From positions 129,534-193,533 of the forward strand of contig NZ_LMBX01000002.1 in assembly GCF_001439605.1 (NCBI RefSeq): a stretch of DNA of 64,000 nt, in the 5' to 3' direction. The notes beneath the pieces were generated by a model. That model was given only the letters and a program-made list of their open reading frames with translations, ran no database searches and was not told the DNA's origin. The stretch's first letter is position 1; each line of letters starts with the position of its first letter. A program made the translations under genes and the position numbers. This DNA comes from Cytobacillus praedii (GTDB taxonomy: Bacteria > Bacillota > Bacilli > Bacillales > Cytobacillaceae). This document shows positions 48,480 to 58,504 of the stretch, in pieces.

Positions 48480-49421
48480 CTATTTATCATTCTTCACTTC
48501 ATTCTCGTAATACACCCATACACTAGAAGATTTAAATACAAGCATGGTTAAGGACAATATAATAATGAACATGACCCACGCATTTGCAGAAGAATACCCC
48601 ATTTTAAAATATTTAAATGCATTTTCGTAGACATACATTGCATAGAAATATGTCGACTGAAGGGGCCCACCACCCGTTAATACAAGTGCTAATGTCAGCG
48701 TTTGAAATGCACCGATAATAGTCATAATCAAGTTAAACAGAATGGTTGGGGTAAGCAGTGGCACTGTAATTTTAAAGAATTTATATATTTTCCCAGCTCC
48801 ATCTATTTCTGCAGCCTCATATAAATCTTGTGGAATATTCTTCAGTCCTGATAAAAAGATAAGCATCATCGTCCCTTGACCCCACAAACTTGCGATGACC
48901 ATCGCGACTAACGCCCAGCTAGTATCATTCAGCCAATTTGGCCCTTCAATTCCAATTAAGGAAAGTAAATAGTTTAAGATTCCATACTCTCCGTCGTAAA
49001 CGGTTCCCCAAATCATCGCAAGCGCAACACCAGATATGACAGAAGGTACATAGAAGAATGTTCGAAACCATGAACTTCCCTTTACCTTTTGGTTTAATAG
49101 CATTGCAAGCAATAATGCTAGAATAATGTTTAAAGGGACAAAGAAAAGCGCAAACTTCAAGGTAATCCATAAGGAAGACCAGAATAACGGATCATCCGTA
49201 AACATAGTAATATAGTTAGTTAACCCGATAAATTTCTTTTCACCAACAATCGGCCAATCAAAGAAACTAATGATAAATGAAAATAGCAATGGTCCTAACG
49301 TGAATACGATAAAACCAATAATCCATGGGGAGATGAATAAATATGGGACTATTTTATTCCATTTTTTCTTTTTTTGGTAAACCGGGTTATATTCCGCATT
49401 GACACCTACATCTGTTTTCAT
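48480..49421 (-). CDS. Sugar ABC transporter permease, MalF type
   Basis: 313 residues, six membrane segments and the EAA loop YEAAEIDGAGKIYKFFKITVPLLTP. It is the partner of the MalG-type permease downstream. GAGGAGG precedes the ATG by seven bases. Between this gene and the binding-protein gene lies a 170-bp gap with a long imperfect hairpin (49467-49538). Confidence 0.9.
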   Translation of the reverse strand: MKTDVGVNAEYNPVYQKKKKWNKIVPYLFISPWIIGFIVFTLGPLLFSFIISFFDWPIVGEKKFIGLTNYITMFTDDPLFWSSLWITLKFALFFVPLNIILALLLAMLLNQKVKGSSWFRTFFYVPSVISGVALAMIWGTVYDGEYGILNYLLSLIGIEGPNWLNDTSWALVAMVIASLWGQGTMMLIFLSGLKNIPQDLYEAAEIDGAGKIYKFFKITVPLLTPTILFNLIMTIIGAFQTLTLALVLTGGGPLQSTYFYAMYVYENAFKYFKMGYSSANAWVMFIIILSLTMLVFKSSSVWVYYENEVKNDK

Positions 49422-49466
49422 AAAAACCTCCTCTTCCCCTATTTCATCTTGTCACAACCAAAAAAA

Positions 49467-49538
49467 TTGCCACTCCGAATTCTAATGATCATTGAGGTTC
49501 CTACACACCCAATTATCTAGAATGGCAGTGACAATACA
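49467..49538 (-). other. Long imperfect inverted repeat between binding-protein and permease genes
   Basis: ATTGCCACT (49467-49475) and AGTGACAAT (49530-49538) close the structure, with ATTCTA and TAGAAT pairing inside. It probably reduces downstream transcription or protects the binding-protein mRNA. The distal end has no strong U-tract. Confidence 0.4.
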
Positions 49539-49591
49539 TACCCTCGAACTATATGATTTTATTCACTTTTTTATTTTTTCCACCAAACACA

Positions 49592-50851
49592 TTAATCCTT
49601 TGTTAAATATTTCTCAGATTCATTTACAACCTTGTCGAATAATGGTTTCCCATCTTGTCCTACCATAACAGCATTGATCGCAGCAGATAGGTTACGGTTT
49701 ATTTCATTCCAATTTTTATTTAGCAAAAATGCAGGGGAATTTGTGGCATTTTCCAACATTGTATAGAACGGCTCATATAAAGGATTCTCCATCACTTTAT
49801 TTTTTTCTACGACACTTTTACGTACTGGTAAATCCGCTGTTCTCATATTGATTGCCTTCTCTGAAGAGAAGTATTTTACGAATTTCCATGCTAACTCTTT
49901 TTGCTTCGAATCCTTTGCAATTGAAATGGAAGATGAAGAAATTAATCCTTTTACAGGCTTAGAACCGAATGCAGGCATCATTACTGTTCCAAAGTCTACT
50001 TTAGCATCTTTAAAGCCCTGAATTGGCCATACTCCGCTAACAAGCATACCGAGTTTGCCAGACTTGAAAATATCACTTGCACTTTGCTGATTTTTGCCTC
50101 CAGTTAGAATAGCTGAACCTTCTTTCACCATATCTCCATAAAGTTGAATGGATTCAACCGTTTCAGTACTATTTATAAATCCTTTAATTTCTTTTCCATC
50201 ATCACTGATGAAGCTTCCGCCATTACTCCAAACTAAACCTTGCAAATCGTACGTATCAGGCTCCGATGTGACAGAAAACCCATATTGCTTTTTACTTTTA
50301 TCAGTTAGATTTTTGGCAATTTCCTTAAACTCATCCCATGTCCATCCAGCTTGTGGATAAGGAATTTTGTATTGATCAAAGAGCTTTTTATTGTAGTACA
50401 CAACCATTGTTGAAAAGCCTGCGGGCATGCCGTATAACTTATCATCTACTTTCGAATAGTTAAAGAGCCCCTCATAAAAATCATCCATATTGATATCCGT
50501 ATCTTTCTCTATATAGGAGTCCAACGGTTCAAGTGATTGGCTATAGGTGGTGAAATCCCACATATACATAACATCAGGCGGGTTCTTTGCTCCAAATGAA
50601 GCAGCAATCTTTTGATCAAATCCATCTGCATAGGCTTCTACCTGAACTTTTACATCTTTATTTTCCTTTTCAAATTCCTTTGCAATATCTTGTTGAATTT
50701 TTAATGATTCTCCCGTATCCCAAGTCGCGAAGCGCAAGACTGTTTTCCCATCCTTTGTCTCAGTCCCTGAAGTACCATTTGAGCTACAAGCAAACATGAT
50801 AAGAACGGCGATTGATACAAGCAACGAAAACCAGATTTTCTTTTTTCTCAT
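49592..50851 (-). CDS. Sugar ABC transporter substrate-binding lipoprotein
   Basis: 419 residues. The signal peptide ends with MFAC-SSNG. CUT1 binding-protein segments are LRFATWDTGESLKIQQD, KDVKVQVEAYADGFDQKIAASF, KNPPDVMYMWDF and GSFISDDGKEIKGFINS. The ligand is unknown but should match the MGH1-like glycosidase encoded in the same operon. A hairpin with two cre-like arms lies just upstream, between this gene and the YesN-like regulator. That regulator pair is the probable inducer of the operon. Confidence 0.88.
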   Translation of the reverse strand: MRKKKIWFSLLVSIAVLIMFACSSNGTSGTETKDGKTVLRFATWDTGESLKIQQDIAKEFEKENKDVKVQVEAYADGFDQKIAASFGAKNPPDVMYMWDFTTYSQSLEPLDSYIEKDTDINMDDFYEGLFNYSKVDDKLYGMPAGFSTMVVYYNKKLFDQYKIPYPQAGWTWDEFKEIAKNLTDKSKKQYGFSVTSEPDTYDLQGLVWSNGGSFISDDGKEIKGFINSTETVESIQLYGDMVKEGSAILTGGKNQQSASDIFKSGKLGMLVSGVWPIQGFKDAKVDFGTVMMPAFGSKPVKGLISSSSISIAKDSKQKELAWKFVKYFSSEKAINMRTADLPVRKSVVEKNKVMENPLYEPFYTMLENATNSPAFLLNKNWNEINRNLSAAINAVMVGQDGKPLFDKVVNESEKYLTKD

Positions 50852-50888
50852 AGGACCCCTCTTTTCATTTTTTGAATATTAAAAATAT

Positions 50889-50922
50889 AACCGCTTTCAT
50901 TTTATATTTTCTGAAAGCGGTT
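50889..50922 (-). terminator. Perfect hairpin with two cre-like arms
   Basis: AACCGCTTTCA (50889-50899) and TGAAAGCGGTT (50912-50922) pair perfectly with a 12-base loop, and the minus strand continues as ATATTTTT. It can terminate the response-regulator mRNA. Each arm, TGAAAGCGGTTAAA and TGAAAGCGGTTAT, also resembles a CcpA cre half to near-full site, so it may be a catabolite control site for the downstream ABC operon. Confidence 0.65.
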
Positions 50923-50980
50923 AAACACTTTTATTTGTTTTATATTTGTCGCAATTTTTAGTTATTTATAATTATCCTCG

Positions 50981-52117
50981 TTATATTGTTAGCCTTTCAT
51001 CGCCTTTTTGTTGGATTCGATAATTTGATGGCGGCAAACCTGTACAGCGTTTAAACCATTTACTAAAGTATTTTGCATCTTGGATGCCAATCTGTTCTCC
51101 AATTTCTTGAATGGTTAGCTTCGTTCCTTTTAAAAGCTGTTTGGCAAGATGGAGTTGTTTTTTCTCAATAAATGAATGAATACTGTCGCCAATCTTTTTC
51201 TTAAACAATGTACTTAAATGACTCCTGCTCATCCCCACAGCCTCAGCAATATCCGAAACAGTCATAGGCTTTGATAAATTTCTCATAATGTGCTCCACCG
51301 CTTGCAAAAGTACGGATGGATATTGATGCAGCATTCCATCCTGCTGCTGGGCATGATGAAATGCCATAACAGACTTTATCCAATCTTGCTTTCCTATGAG
51401 CGGCCCTGCATGAATCCAATTTATATCTTGCAGAGCAACCCTCTCTTCAGTTAAATTAGCTAATAATGTTGGGTGGCATGATTCATCCACAAAGAGAAAG
51501 GTTAGATTTTTGCCAAATGATATTGTAATAAAATTAAAGGATTGTAAGTCAATCTCCTGAGCCATTGAAGGCATATTTTGAATGAAAAACGCATAAAACT
51601 TATGATTCATCCAACCCCATTCACCATTAAAAAGTTCATCCAATTTCTGTTCAAAATTATTATTATATCCACTTAACCACAGTAAGAAGCTTTCATTTAA
51701 GCCATCGGTTAGGAAATTTTTTGACGTGCCTGCTATTTCTTTTTGAAAGGAACTTAGAAAATACTCTAACTCTTTATCATCAAAAACTGTCTTTAATAAA
51801 TAACCTGATGCACCTAGGTTTATCCCTTCCTGTGCAAATTCAAAATCTTTATGACAGCTTAATAAAAGAATTTTCGTTTTTGGTGCTTGCGCTTTAATTT
51901 TCCGTGAAAGTTCTAGTCCGCTTTCTTCAGGCATAACAATATCAGTTATGACAACATCAGGTCGGTGAGCCAAAAATTCCTCCCAGCCCCGTTTTCCATT
52001 CGAAGCCTCTGCGACTACAGTCATTCCATACTTTTCCCAATTAACAGTAGCACGTAACCCTCTGCGAACAATCGGCTCGTCATCGACTAACAAAACTTTT
52101 ATACATGCCTTACTCAT
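50981..52117 (-). CDS. YesN-type response regulator with AraC DNA-binding domain
   Basis: About 378 residues. The receiver domain has VLLVDDEPIVRRGL, the phosphorylated Asp in DVVITDIVMPEESG and the Lys in LLKTVF. The C-terminal AraC domain has MTVSDIAEAVGMSRSHLSTLFKKK and LTIQEIGEQIGIQDAKYFSKWFKRCTG. The middle part is variable. The kinase stop codon overlaps the start, so the two are coupled. ATG at 52117 is seven bases behind AGGAGG-like GGAGGT; another ATG one codon earlier is possible. YesN proteins usually activate a neighbouring carbohydrate ABC operon. Confidence 0.9.
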   Translation of the reverse strand: MSKACIKVLLVDDEPIVRRGLRATVNWEKYGMTVVAEASNGKRGWEEFLAHRPDVVITDIVMPEESGLELSRKIKAQAPKTKILLLSCHKDFEFAQEGINLGASGYLLKTVFDDKELEYFLSSFQKEIAGTSKNFLTDGLNESFLLWLSGYNNNFEQKLDELFNGEWGWMNHKFYAFFIQNMPSMAQEIDLQSFNFITISFGKNLTFLFVDESCHPTLLANLTEERVALQDINWIHAGPLIGKQDWIKSVMAFHHAQQQDGMLHQYPSVLLQAVEHIMRNLSKPMTVSDIAEAVGMSRSHLSTLFKKKIGDSIHSFIEKKQLHLAKQLLKGTKLTIQEIGEQIGIQDAKYFSKWFKRCTGLPPSNYRIQQKGDERLTI

Positions 52118-53789
52118 CATAATGACCTCCCCATCTAATTGGCCAAGAAATTGAAATAACTGTTCCTTGATTAACAACTGAATTCACGCTAATCAAATAG
52201 TCGTTCCCATAATGAATATAAAACTTTTGCTTCACATTCGATAAGCCGATTCCGCCACGTACCTTTTCATTTGGCTTCAGGAATAATGTGTTCAGCTTGT
52301 CCTGGGACATCCCTTTTCCATTATCCTTTAAGGCCAGCTGAAAATATCCCTTTGTCCTTGTTATTTCCAGTTCGATATTTCCTTTCCCATCCTCAAAAGC
52401 ATGGAAAAAAATATTTTCGAGCATCGGTTGTATAGTCATCCTTGGGATTAACCCTTGTTCAATCCTATCGTCCATCTTCAAAGAAAAGGTAAAATGCGAT
52501 CCAAATCGAAGTTCTTGAATAATGAGGAAATGTTTAATTGCCTCTATTTCCTTTTTTAGAGGAATTAATTCAATCGTAAAATCTAAATTTCCTTCAAGTA
52601 CTTTTGTTAAATGCAGCAGCATTTTCCCAATCTCCTCATTCCCATCTAACCGTGCTTTCCACTGAATAGTGTTTAACGTATTAAATAGAAGATGAGGATT
52701 AATTTGATAATGAATTGCTTTCATTTCCGCTTCCCGTTTCATTAATTCTTTCTGTCTGACTTCTTCCATTAATTGTTTGATTCTATCAACCATCCGATTA
52801 AAATGAAGCCCAAGCTTACCAATCTCATCCTTTGTATGAAACGAAACCTTCTTTTCAAAAACCCCTTTACTCACTTCTTCCATTGCAAATTTTAGATTTA
52901 ATATTCTTTTTGTAAATTGATTTGAAAAAATATACGAAAGAATAAGTGCTAAAAAAAATGCAACTAGAATTCCTATCAAAACGATCTTAAATATTACATT
53001 AGAAGATTGATAAAAAGCATCTCTAGGTACACGAATTTCCAATTCCCAATTATTAATGTGAGTATATTCTTTCCAGACCACGTCATCCTTTAAATCTTGT
53101 TCATCACTTTTCGTTTGGTATAAAAGTTTCCCCGTTTCATCCCGTATTGATATTCTTGAATGTAAATCTTCCTCTAATAAATTCATTGAATCAAATAAAC
53201 TATCTAAATCGGTTTCAATAAAAAGAAAACTATCGTTTAACACACCATATGAAAACTTTAACGGAACAAGCAGCCCAAGGGCATATTGTAGATCATTGTA
53301 TCGATAATGATTTGGTTTATAAATTCCTATTTCTGTATTTCCACTCCGAAAGCCACGCTTCCACAGTTCAAGCTTTTTAAATTGATCTACTTTAAAACTA
53401 TAGTTCCCATAGTAATAGCCAGACGATGTGATAACATATATCCCTCGTATATTTGATTTTTCATGTGCTTGTAAAAGTCTCTCCAAATTATTTGCGACTT
53501 TGAAATCCCAATACGTTTCAGGTTTCTGATGCTTTAGATTAATCGATGTATTATCAGCTAAATACTGTTGGATTGCAGCAGTTCCATAATACATATCTAC
53601 TAAAATTTGATTAAGCTCTGTTTTAATTTTTTCACCAGAAAACTGGTTGTAATTTGATATCTTTCCATTCACCACTTTTGTTGACTGCATATAAGAAATT
53701 ACGCCTAAGGTTAATAATGGGAGCAACGCCACAATTAAAAACATAAAGAAAAGTTTCTTCTGTGTACTAAGAATATTGGTAAATTTCAT
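52110..53789 (-). CDS. YesM-type sensor histidine kinase
   Basis: 559 residues. Two membrane segments (residues about 14-34 and 270-300) flank an extracellular sensor region. A HAMP linker (KFAMEEVSKGVFEKKVSFHTKDEIGKL) follows, then the His_kinase domain with INPHLLFNTLNTIQWKAR containing the phosphorylated His and an ATPase domain with RMTIQPMLENIF and DNGKGM. It probably senses a sugar outside, possibly through the binding protein, and phosphorylates the YesN-type regulator encoded directly downstream. Confidence 0.92.
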   Translation of the reverse strand: MKFTNILSTQKKLFFMFLIVALLPLLTLGVISYMQSTKVVNGKISNYNQFSGEKIKTELNQILVDMYYGTAAIQQYLADNTSINLKHQKPETYWDFKVANNLERLLQAHEKSNIRGIYVITSSGYYYGNYSFKVDQFKKLELWKRGFRSGNTEIGIYKPNHYRYNDLQYALGLLVPLKFSYGVLNDSFLFIETDLDSLFDSMNLLEEDLHSRISIRDETGKLLYQTKSDEQDLKDDVVWKEYTHINNWELEIRVPRDAFYQSSNVIFKIVLIGILVAFFLALILSYIFSNQFTKRILNLKFAMEEVSKGVFEKKVSFHTKDEIGKLGLHFNRMVDRIKQLMEEVRQKELMKREAEMKAIHYQINPHLLFNTLNTIQWKARLDGNEEIGKMLLHLTKVLEGNLDFTIELIPLKKEIEAIKHFLIIQELRFGSHFTFSLKMDDRIEQGLIPRMTIQPMLENIFFHAFEDGKGNIELEITRTKGYFQLALKDNGKGMSQDKLNTLFLKPNEKVRGGIGLSNVKQKFYIHYGNDYLISVNSVVNQGTVISISWPIRWGGHYDE

Positions 53790-54080
53790 ATGTACCCCTA
53801 CCCATATACCATTTTTTTAAAAACATAAAAACATGAATGAAGTTTCATACATTTAGTACAGGACCTGAAATATTGACAAAAAACTTACTTAAAAGATTTG
53901 CCACTTTTAAAAGGAGAGGACTTTGTTACAATTCAAGAGGATTTTTATTTCGCCATAACAGGCAATTTAATATGAGCTGGGTAAGATTGAGTTTGGTATA
54001 CTCTTTGAATGACACTTCTTGTCTCCGTGTCTGACAGGTCAAGACCTGTATTATGATCCAGAAAAATAAATTGATTCGTA

Positions 54081-54510
54081 CTAGAAGTGATGGTGAAAAT
54101 CACCACCCATCATTTTAACAGATCGGTTCATCAAGTGGATTGAACTTATCCACACGTACATCATCCTGTTTCTCCATCTCATGGTCCTCAGCAGGAACAC
54201 CCATTTCATTTTCAGAAATAACATGAGATAAAGGGTTGCGTGATTAGGAACATATACAAATTCATCATAATCACTATATATTTTCAATTCAGCAGATCGT
54301 TCTTCACCATCATTAATAAACACTACTTTCCCATGGTCCGATTAATAAGGACAAATCTTTTCTATTTCTTTAGGCAGGCAGCATTACCTTCATTTGTTTC
54401 ATTTTGGACAAGCAAGTTTTCTACATGTTCAATGGTTTCCAGTGCAACAGTAATAGGCTTGTACATTTCTAGTTTTAATGTTTCAAACTTAATATTCGTA
54501 TTTTAAATTT
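54081..54510 (-). pseudogene. Multiply frameshifted gene of unknown function
   Basis: On the minus strand, protein-like stretches appear in different frames in order: KFETLKLEMYKPITVALETI and EHVENLLVQNETNEG, a stop, then FINDGEERSAELKIYSDYDE and FVYVPN, then HVISENEMGVPAEDHEMEKQ and VDKFNPLDEP. Each has normal amino-acid composition, while the alternate frames are poor. I do not recognise the family. Two or more frameshifts and a stop show decay. Confidence 0.45.
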
Positions 54511-54779
54511 CCGCTTCGGCAATACTACTCAGACTATTTTAAAATTTTAGTAAAAATCAACTTAGTAGAAGATTATATTATTAGTTCTCCATGTGTCAAT
54601 TAAATAAATAATTTAATACTACTACAGGTAATTTGGAGGTTATTAAATTAACTATAGATTTCTTATAAATAGGTGAAAATACTGCAGTTTATCCCTTCTT
54701 TTCGACAACATGATAAAACCTATATCTTCCATCAAAAATTAGGCATTTTAATAGATTCAGAATAGTAAACTTGTTCACT

Positions 54780-54823
54780 AAAAAAGGTCAGTCTTCATCA
54801 CTTTTAAGCGATGGAAACTGACC
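54780..54823 (-). terminator. Terminator of the GH101 gene
   Basis: GGTCAGT (54786-54792) pairs with ACTGACC (54817-54823), with TTCATC and GATGG pairing inside, followed on the minus strand by TTTTTT. It lies about 180 bases after the gene stop. Confidence 0.75.
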
Positions 54824-55003
54824 CCAAAAGTTATAATAAAATGTATCAACTCATCAACCTGTTATCCTTACTCTTCCGGATTTAATATCAAAATCTGTTC
54901 GTAATTAAAATTCAACTTTATTGTTAAAACAGATTCCATTCGATGCTCATTTCAATTAAATTTAGAATTCTTTCTCGACACTTTTCTTTTATAACAACTG
55001 TTT

Positions 55004-58000
55004 CTATTCGTTTGATACTACATCAATAACCAGATTATCAAGCATGAAATCTTTATAGCCATTAAAGTTAGCTTGTGAGTCTTTCACCCCCTGAGTATCA
55101 GCAGCTTTGTTAGTAGAATAAATACCAAACCAGCTTTGACCTGATTCATCTCCTGTTAAAATAAAAGAATATGTGCCCGCTTTTACATTCTTATCACTGC
55201 TTGCAGTTGATTTTAGTTCATTCTTTGTTAATACACCTTTTTCTTCAAATGGTGCATTCCCTGTTACTACTGCGTAAGTTCCATCACTGCCTGCTTCATA
55301 ATCAAAAGTGATTCTATATGTTACTCCTGGTTTAAATTTGAAGTTTTGAGGGATCGTTTGGTATACAAGTGCCTCACGTTCTGTTAAACCATTCGTTTTA
55401 AGTGACCATTTACCGGCAATAACATCATTTACCACTTTTTGGTTCCAGCCTCTTTGTGTATATGGTGCATGAAATTCTGCAAGGTGCGTTCTATTATCTT
55501 CCACCCCTTCAATATTTCCAATGACAAACGGGTAGATCCCTTGTGCTACATTTTCAAAATCTTGTACGAATTTATTGCTGCTTTCTTGATTTTTGGCATT
55601 ATTTTCTATGATGCGGATATCATCAAAGTAACTTGCACCATCTCCAGCATCTCTAGATAAATCAATGGTTACATCAGATGGATTCTTACCCGTTTCAAAG
55701 AATACATATAAATTTTGAAAATAACTTGTGCCATCTACCGTTGAGGTCATTTGACCATCTGCTTTTGCCTGCTCCGTGCCTAGCGTATTATGTGCATAAG
55801 CTCTAACATAGTTTTTGGCGATAGATTTACCCGTACTATTCGTATACTTTTTACCATTAGAAGTAATGGTCATACTTGCTTGCGCTTCACTTCGGTTGTC
55901 TATACCAACATAAGCAGCATATTTCGTATTTGGTTTTAATCCCGTTACTTTTTGAGTAACATCTACTTTCTTTTTATTATTAGAGATTGTTAGCATGTTA
56001 TTATTGCCTTCACTCTTCGTAATTGTTACTGCTTTAGAATCCCCCTTAACTTTCCAATCCTTTAAGGAATTGCTGTTAAAACCAGTATCCACAAGATGCA
56101 TGCCTTCGCTCCATTTAACATCTTTGTTAGCTTTTCTTTCTTTATAAATGACATAGGCAGTGGATTTTTTTGCATCTAATGTGATTTTGCCATTTTTAAT
56201 CTTAACATTTTGTCCATTGTCCTTTCCTAACTCAGTTAACTCATAAACTTTAACCGTCCCTTGCCAGCCAGCTGGAACTGTCCAGGTTGTTTCTCCCCCG
56301 TTTGTGTTCCAGTGATATAATTTCTCGTCTGCTGTTGATAACTTTTTACCACTTTGATCCCACAACCATGGAATTAAGTATTTTTCATCACCAGGTTTAC
56401 CTTCAAATATCCGATTGCCATTAAATGACATGATTCTTGTTCGATATCCATCTTTATCATTGGCAAAATCATTAGACTTTCTTTCAATGGTAAGTGTATT
56501 TTCACCAGTATCATCCTTTAATACTGCCTTCATTCCTGGTACCCAGTTATAAGCTTGATGTTTATCATCGATCATTTCAACTGCTTTTCCATCTTCCCAC
56601 TGTGTTACTTGGTAATGCTGAATAAATTTTGTTGGAACGTTTACGGCAAATAAGTTATCCAAATAGGCTTTGTAATCACTTCTGCCTTGCCATCCTTCAA
56701 AGTCTTTCATGCTATAGCCGAATAATAATGGCGCATCTGCATCACCGCCATACTTAGGATAGTTGCCAATCCATGCATCTTTTTGATGGTTTTTAATGAA
56801 ACGAGTGATGGTACTATTAATGCCTTTTAGAGTATAGCCACCATAAGTTAAATCAGCAGCCCAGTGTTGAAATGTTGAATCATATTCGTTGGCATATCCC
56901 CACTCACTGCCTAAGCGCCAGCCTAAACTATTAATTTCCTTACTTAGCTGGCGGCTTGGCCATGTACTATTATCACCTGACTGTCCATTGCCCCAAACGT
57001 CTACATAAATAAAATCTAAATCATTCTTTTTGCCGCCAAGAACATCATAAAAATCCTTGAATCGCTGTGCTCTGCCATTTCTTAAATCATAATCCGCATT
57101 AATGTTTATTCCTTGATCAATCCAGTTCCAGCCATATTTATACGTTCCATCTGGATTTTTTAATAAACGATCTTCTTGAAAATACTTTGATTCTGGATAT
57201 GTTTCACTTGCATTTACATGTACGCCAAAGGTTGCGCCATATTCTTTCCCCTTCGCTAGCAATGTTTTCATATCCTTTGCGCCACCAATGCGCGTGCCAA
57301 TATCTGCATAGTTTAAATGGCCAGAATCATGCCCTTCACTCCCATACCCTTTCAGCAGGATCGATTGTCCCAATCCATCGGTACTTAGGTAAAACTTCTT
57401 CACTCCGTCTAATGCCATTAAGAAAGGATTTTGCGCTTGACCGCCAAAGTTCATGCTAATGCGGTAACCAACTAAATCAGGAACCTTTTCTGTCCCTAGA
57501 GGTTCATTCATAATTTTTCTATAAGCAATCGCTCCATCTTGCCAGTTTACTTTTTTATCCCCATTCTCGTCAGCTGTAATAATAACTTTCACGGACGGCA
57601 TTTCATCGACCTTGTTTACTGTTCCATCTTCTAGCTCCAGTGTGCCATCTTCCTTACGATGTTCTTCTGATTTTTGATAAGTCCAAAAGGTACTGCTTAA
57701 ACCAATGGTTTTTGTCCCTGCACTATTCGTCGTAGCCGTAGCTGTAATTCTTTGTGCATCCGTCTTTGCAGCATAAGAATCTGGAGCTAATTTTTTCGCT
57801 AAATTATTTTCTGTATTAGACCATATACCTGCACTTAATTCATCATTAGAAAGGAAGGCATACATATATCCTTTTTGCTCTTCATCTTGCGTATTTAAAT
57901 CTTTATCTACCTTTACCTGTCTGTCACCATTGATACGTGTATTTGTAGACATCTGGACGCCATCAAGTACCGCATCTCTTTGACTGCTATTTACTGAAAT

Positions 58001-58504
58001 TAGATGGTGATTAGGAATTTCAATTGTTTTTACAATTTTGTTGTCTGCAATTTTTGTAATATTAAACTCCAAAATATTCTCTTTAACAACCATTTCTGCA
58101 GTAATAACTGCCGAGATATTATTGCTGGCGTCTTCTAAAGTCATCTCATATTCAATTTTATCAGGTGTAACTTTTGCTTTTACTTTTGGCTTCACTGCTA
58201 TGTCATTAATAAGGATTTTATCTACTGCCTCAGTCTGTCCATTAAATGTCTTCCCTGCTCCATTTCCCGATACTAAATCGTATCGAATGACTCTTGGAAA
58301 ATTTACATCAACAAGAACATCCATTTGATTAGAAGAAATAACAGCTTGTGCACTTTGTGGAATGATTTGGCTTCCTGCCTGTTTAAAATCCGCTTTTCCT
58401 TCAGCTAGTATCGGGGTACTATTCGCAAACACTGTAGAACCTACCACACTTCCAGCTAAAAGTACTGCCATTGTTTTTCTAAACTTTTTTCTTGAGTTCC
58501 CCAT
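55004..58504 (-). CDS. Secreted GH101 endo-alpha-N-acetylgalactosaminidase
   Basis: 1166 residues. A signal peptide (RKTMAVLLAGSVVGSTVFA) leads the protein out. The catalytic barrel has YVDVWGNGQSGDNSTW with the nucleophile D502 and RLGSEWGYANEYDSTF with acid/base E534; their spacing of 32 equals that of D764 and E796 in the pneumococcal enzyme. STFQHWAADLTYGGY and GYSMKDFEGWQGRSDY are strongly conserved GH101 stretches. The C-terminal part has beta-sandwich modules likely to bind carbohydrate. It cuts the core-1 disaccharide Gal-beta-1,3-GalNAc from Ser/Thr of mucin-type glycoproteins. No LPxTG anchor is seen, so it is probably released. ATG at 58504 follows AAAGGGGAG. Confidence 0.93.
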   Translation of the reverse strand: MGNSRKKFRKTMAVLLAGSVVGSTVFANSTPILAEGKADFKQAGSQIIPQSAQAVISSNQMDVLVDVNFPRVIRYDLVSGNGAGKTFNGQTEAVDKILINDIAVKPKVKAKVTPDKIEYEMTLEDASNNISAVITAEMVVKENILEFNITKIADNKIVKTIEIPNHHLISVNSSQRDAVLDGVQMSTNTRINGDRQVKVDKDLNTQDEEQKGYMYAFLSNDELSAGIWSNTENNLAKKLAPDSYAAKTDAQRITATATTNSAGTKTIGLSSTFWTYQKSEEHRKEDGTLELEDGTVNKVDEMPSVKVIITADENGDKKVNWQDGAIAYRKIMNEPLGTEKVPDLVGYRISMNFGGQAQNPFLMALDGVKKFYLSTDGLGQSILLKGYGSEGHDSGHLNYADIGTRIGGAKDMKTLLAKGKEYGATFGVHVNASETYPESKYFQEDRLLKNPDGTYKYGWNWIDQGININADYDLRNGRAQRFKDFYDVLGGKKNDLDFIYVDVWGNGQSGDNSTWPSRQLSKEINSLGWRLGSEWGYANEYDSTFQHWAADLTYGGYTLKGINSTITRFIKNHQKDAWIGNYPKYGGDADAPLLFGYSMKDFEGWQGRSDYKAYLDNLFAVNVPTKFIQHYQVTQWEDGKAVEMIDDKHQAYNWVPGMKAVLKDDTGENTLTIERKSNDFANDKDGYRTRIMSFNGNRIFEGKPGDEKYLIPWLWDQSGKKLSTADEKLYHWNTNGGETTWTVPAGWQGTVKVYELTELGKDNGQNVKIKNGKITLDAKKSTAYVIYKERKANKDVKWSEGMHLVDTGFNSNSLKDWKVKGDSKAVTITKSEGNNNMLTISNNKKKVDVTQKVTGLKPNTKYAAYVGIDNRSEAQASMTITSNGKKYTNSTGKSIAKNYVRAYAHNTLGTEQAKADGQMTSTVDGTSYFQNLYVFFETGKNPSDVTIDLSRDAGDGASYFDDIRIIENNAKNQESSNKFVQDFENVAQGIYPFVIGNIEGVEDNRTHLAEFHAPYTQRGWNQKVVNDVIAGKWSLKTNGLTEREALVYQTIPQNFKFKPGVTYRITFDYEAGSDGTYAVVTGNAPFEEKGVLTKNELKSTASSDKNVKAGTYSFILTGDESGQSWFGIYSTNKAADTQGVKDSQANFNGYKDFMLDNLVIDVVSNE

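Larger units (their letters stand above)
53790..55003. other. Gene-poor region with a decayed gene and a terminator
   Basis: 1.2 kb with no intact gene. It holds the yesM promoter area, the broken minus-strand gene at 54081-54510 and the GH101 terminator at 54780-54823. Short plus-strand frames (53837-54034, 54240-54506) lack ribosome-binding sites and overlap the decayed gene. The rest is AT-rich and I see nothing further in it. Confidence 0.5.
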
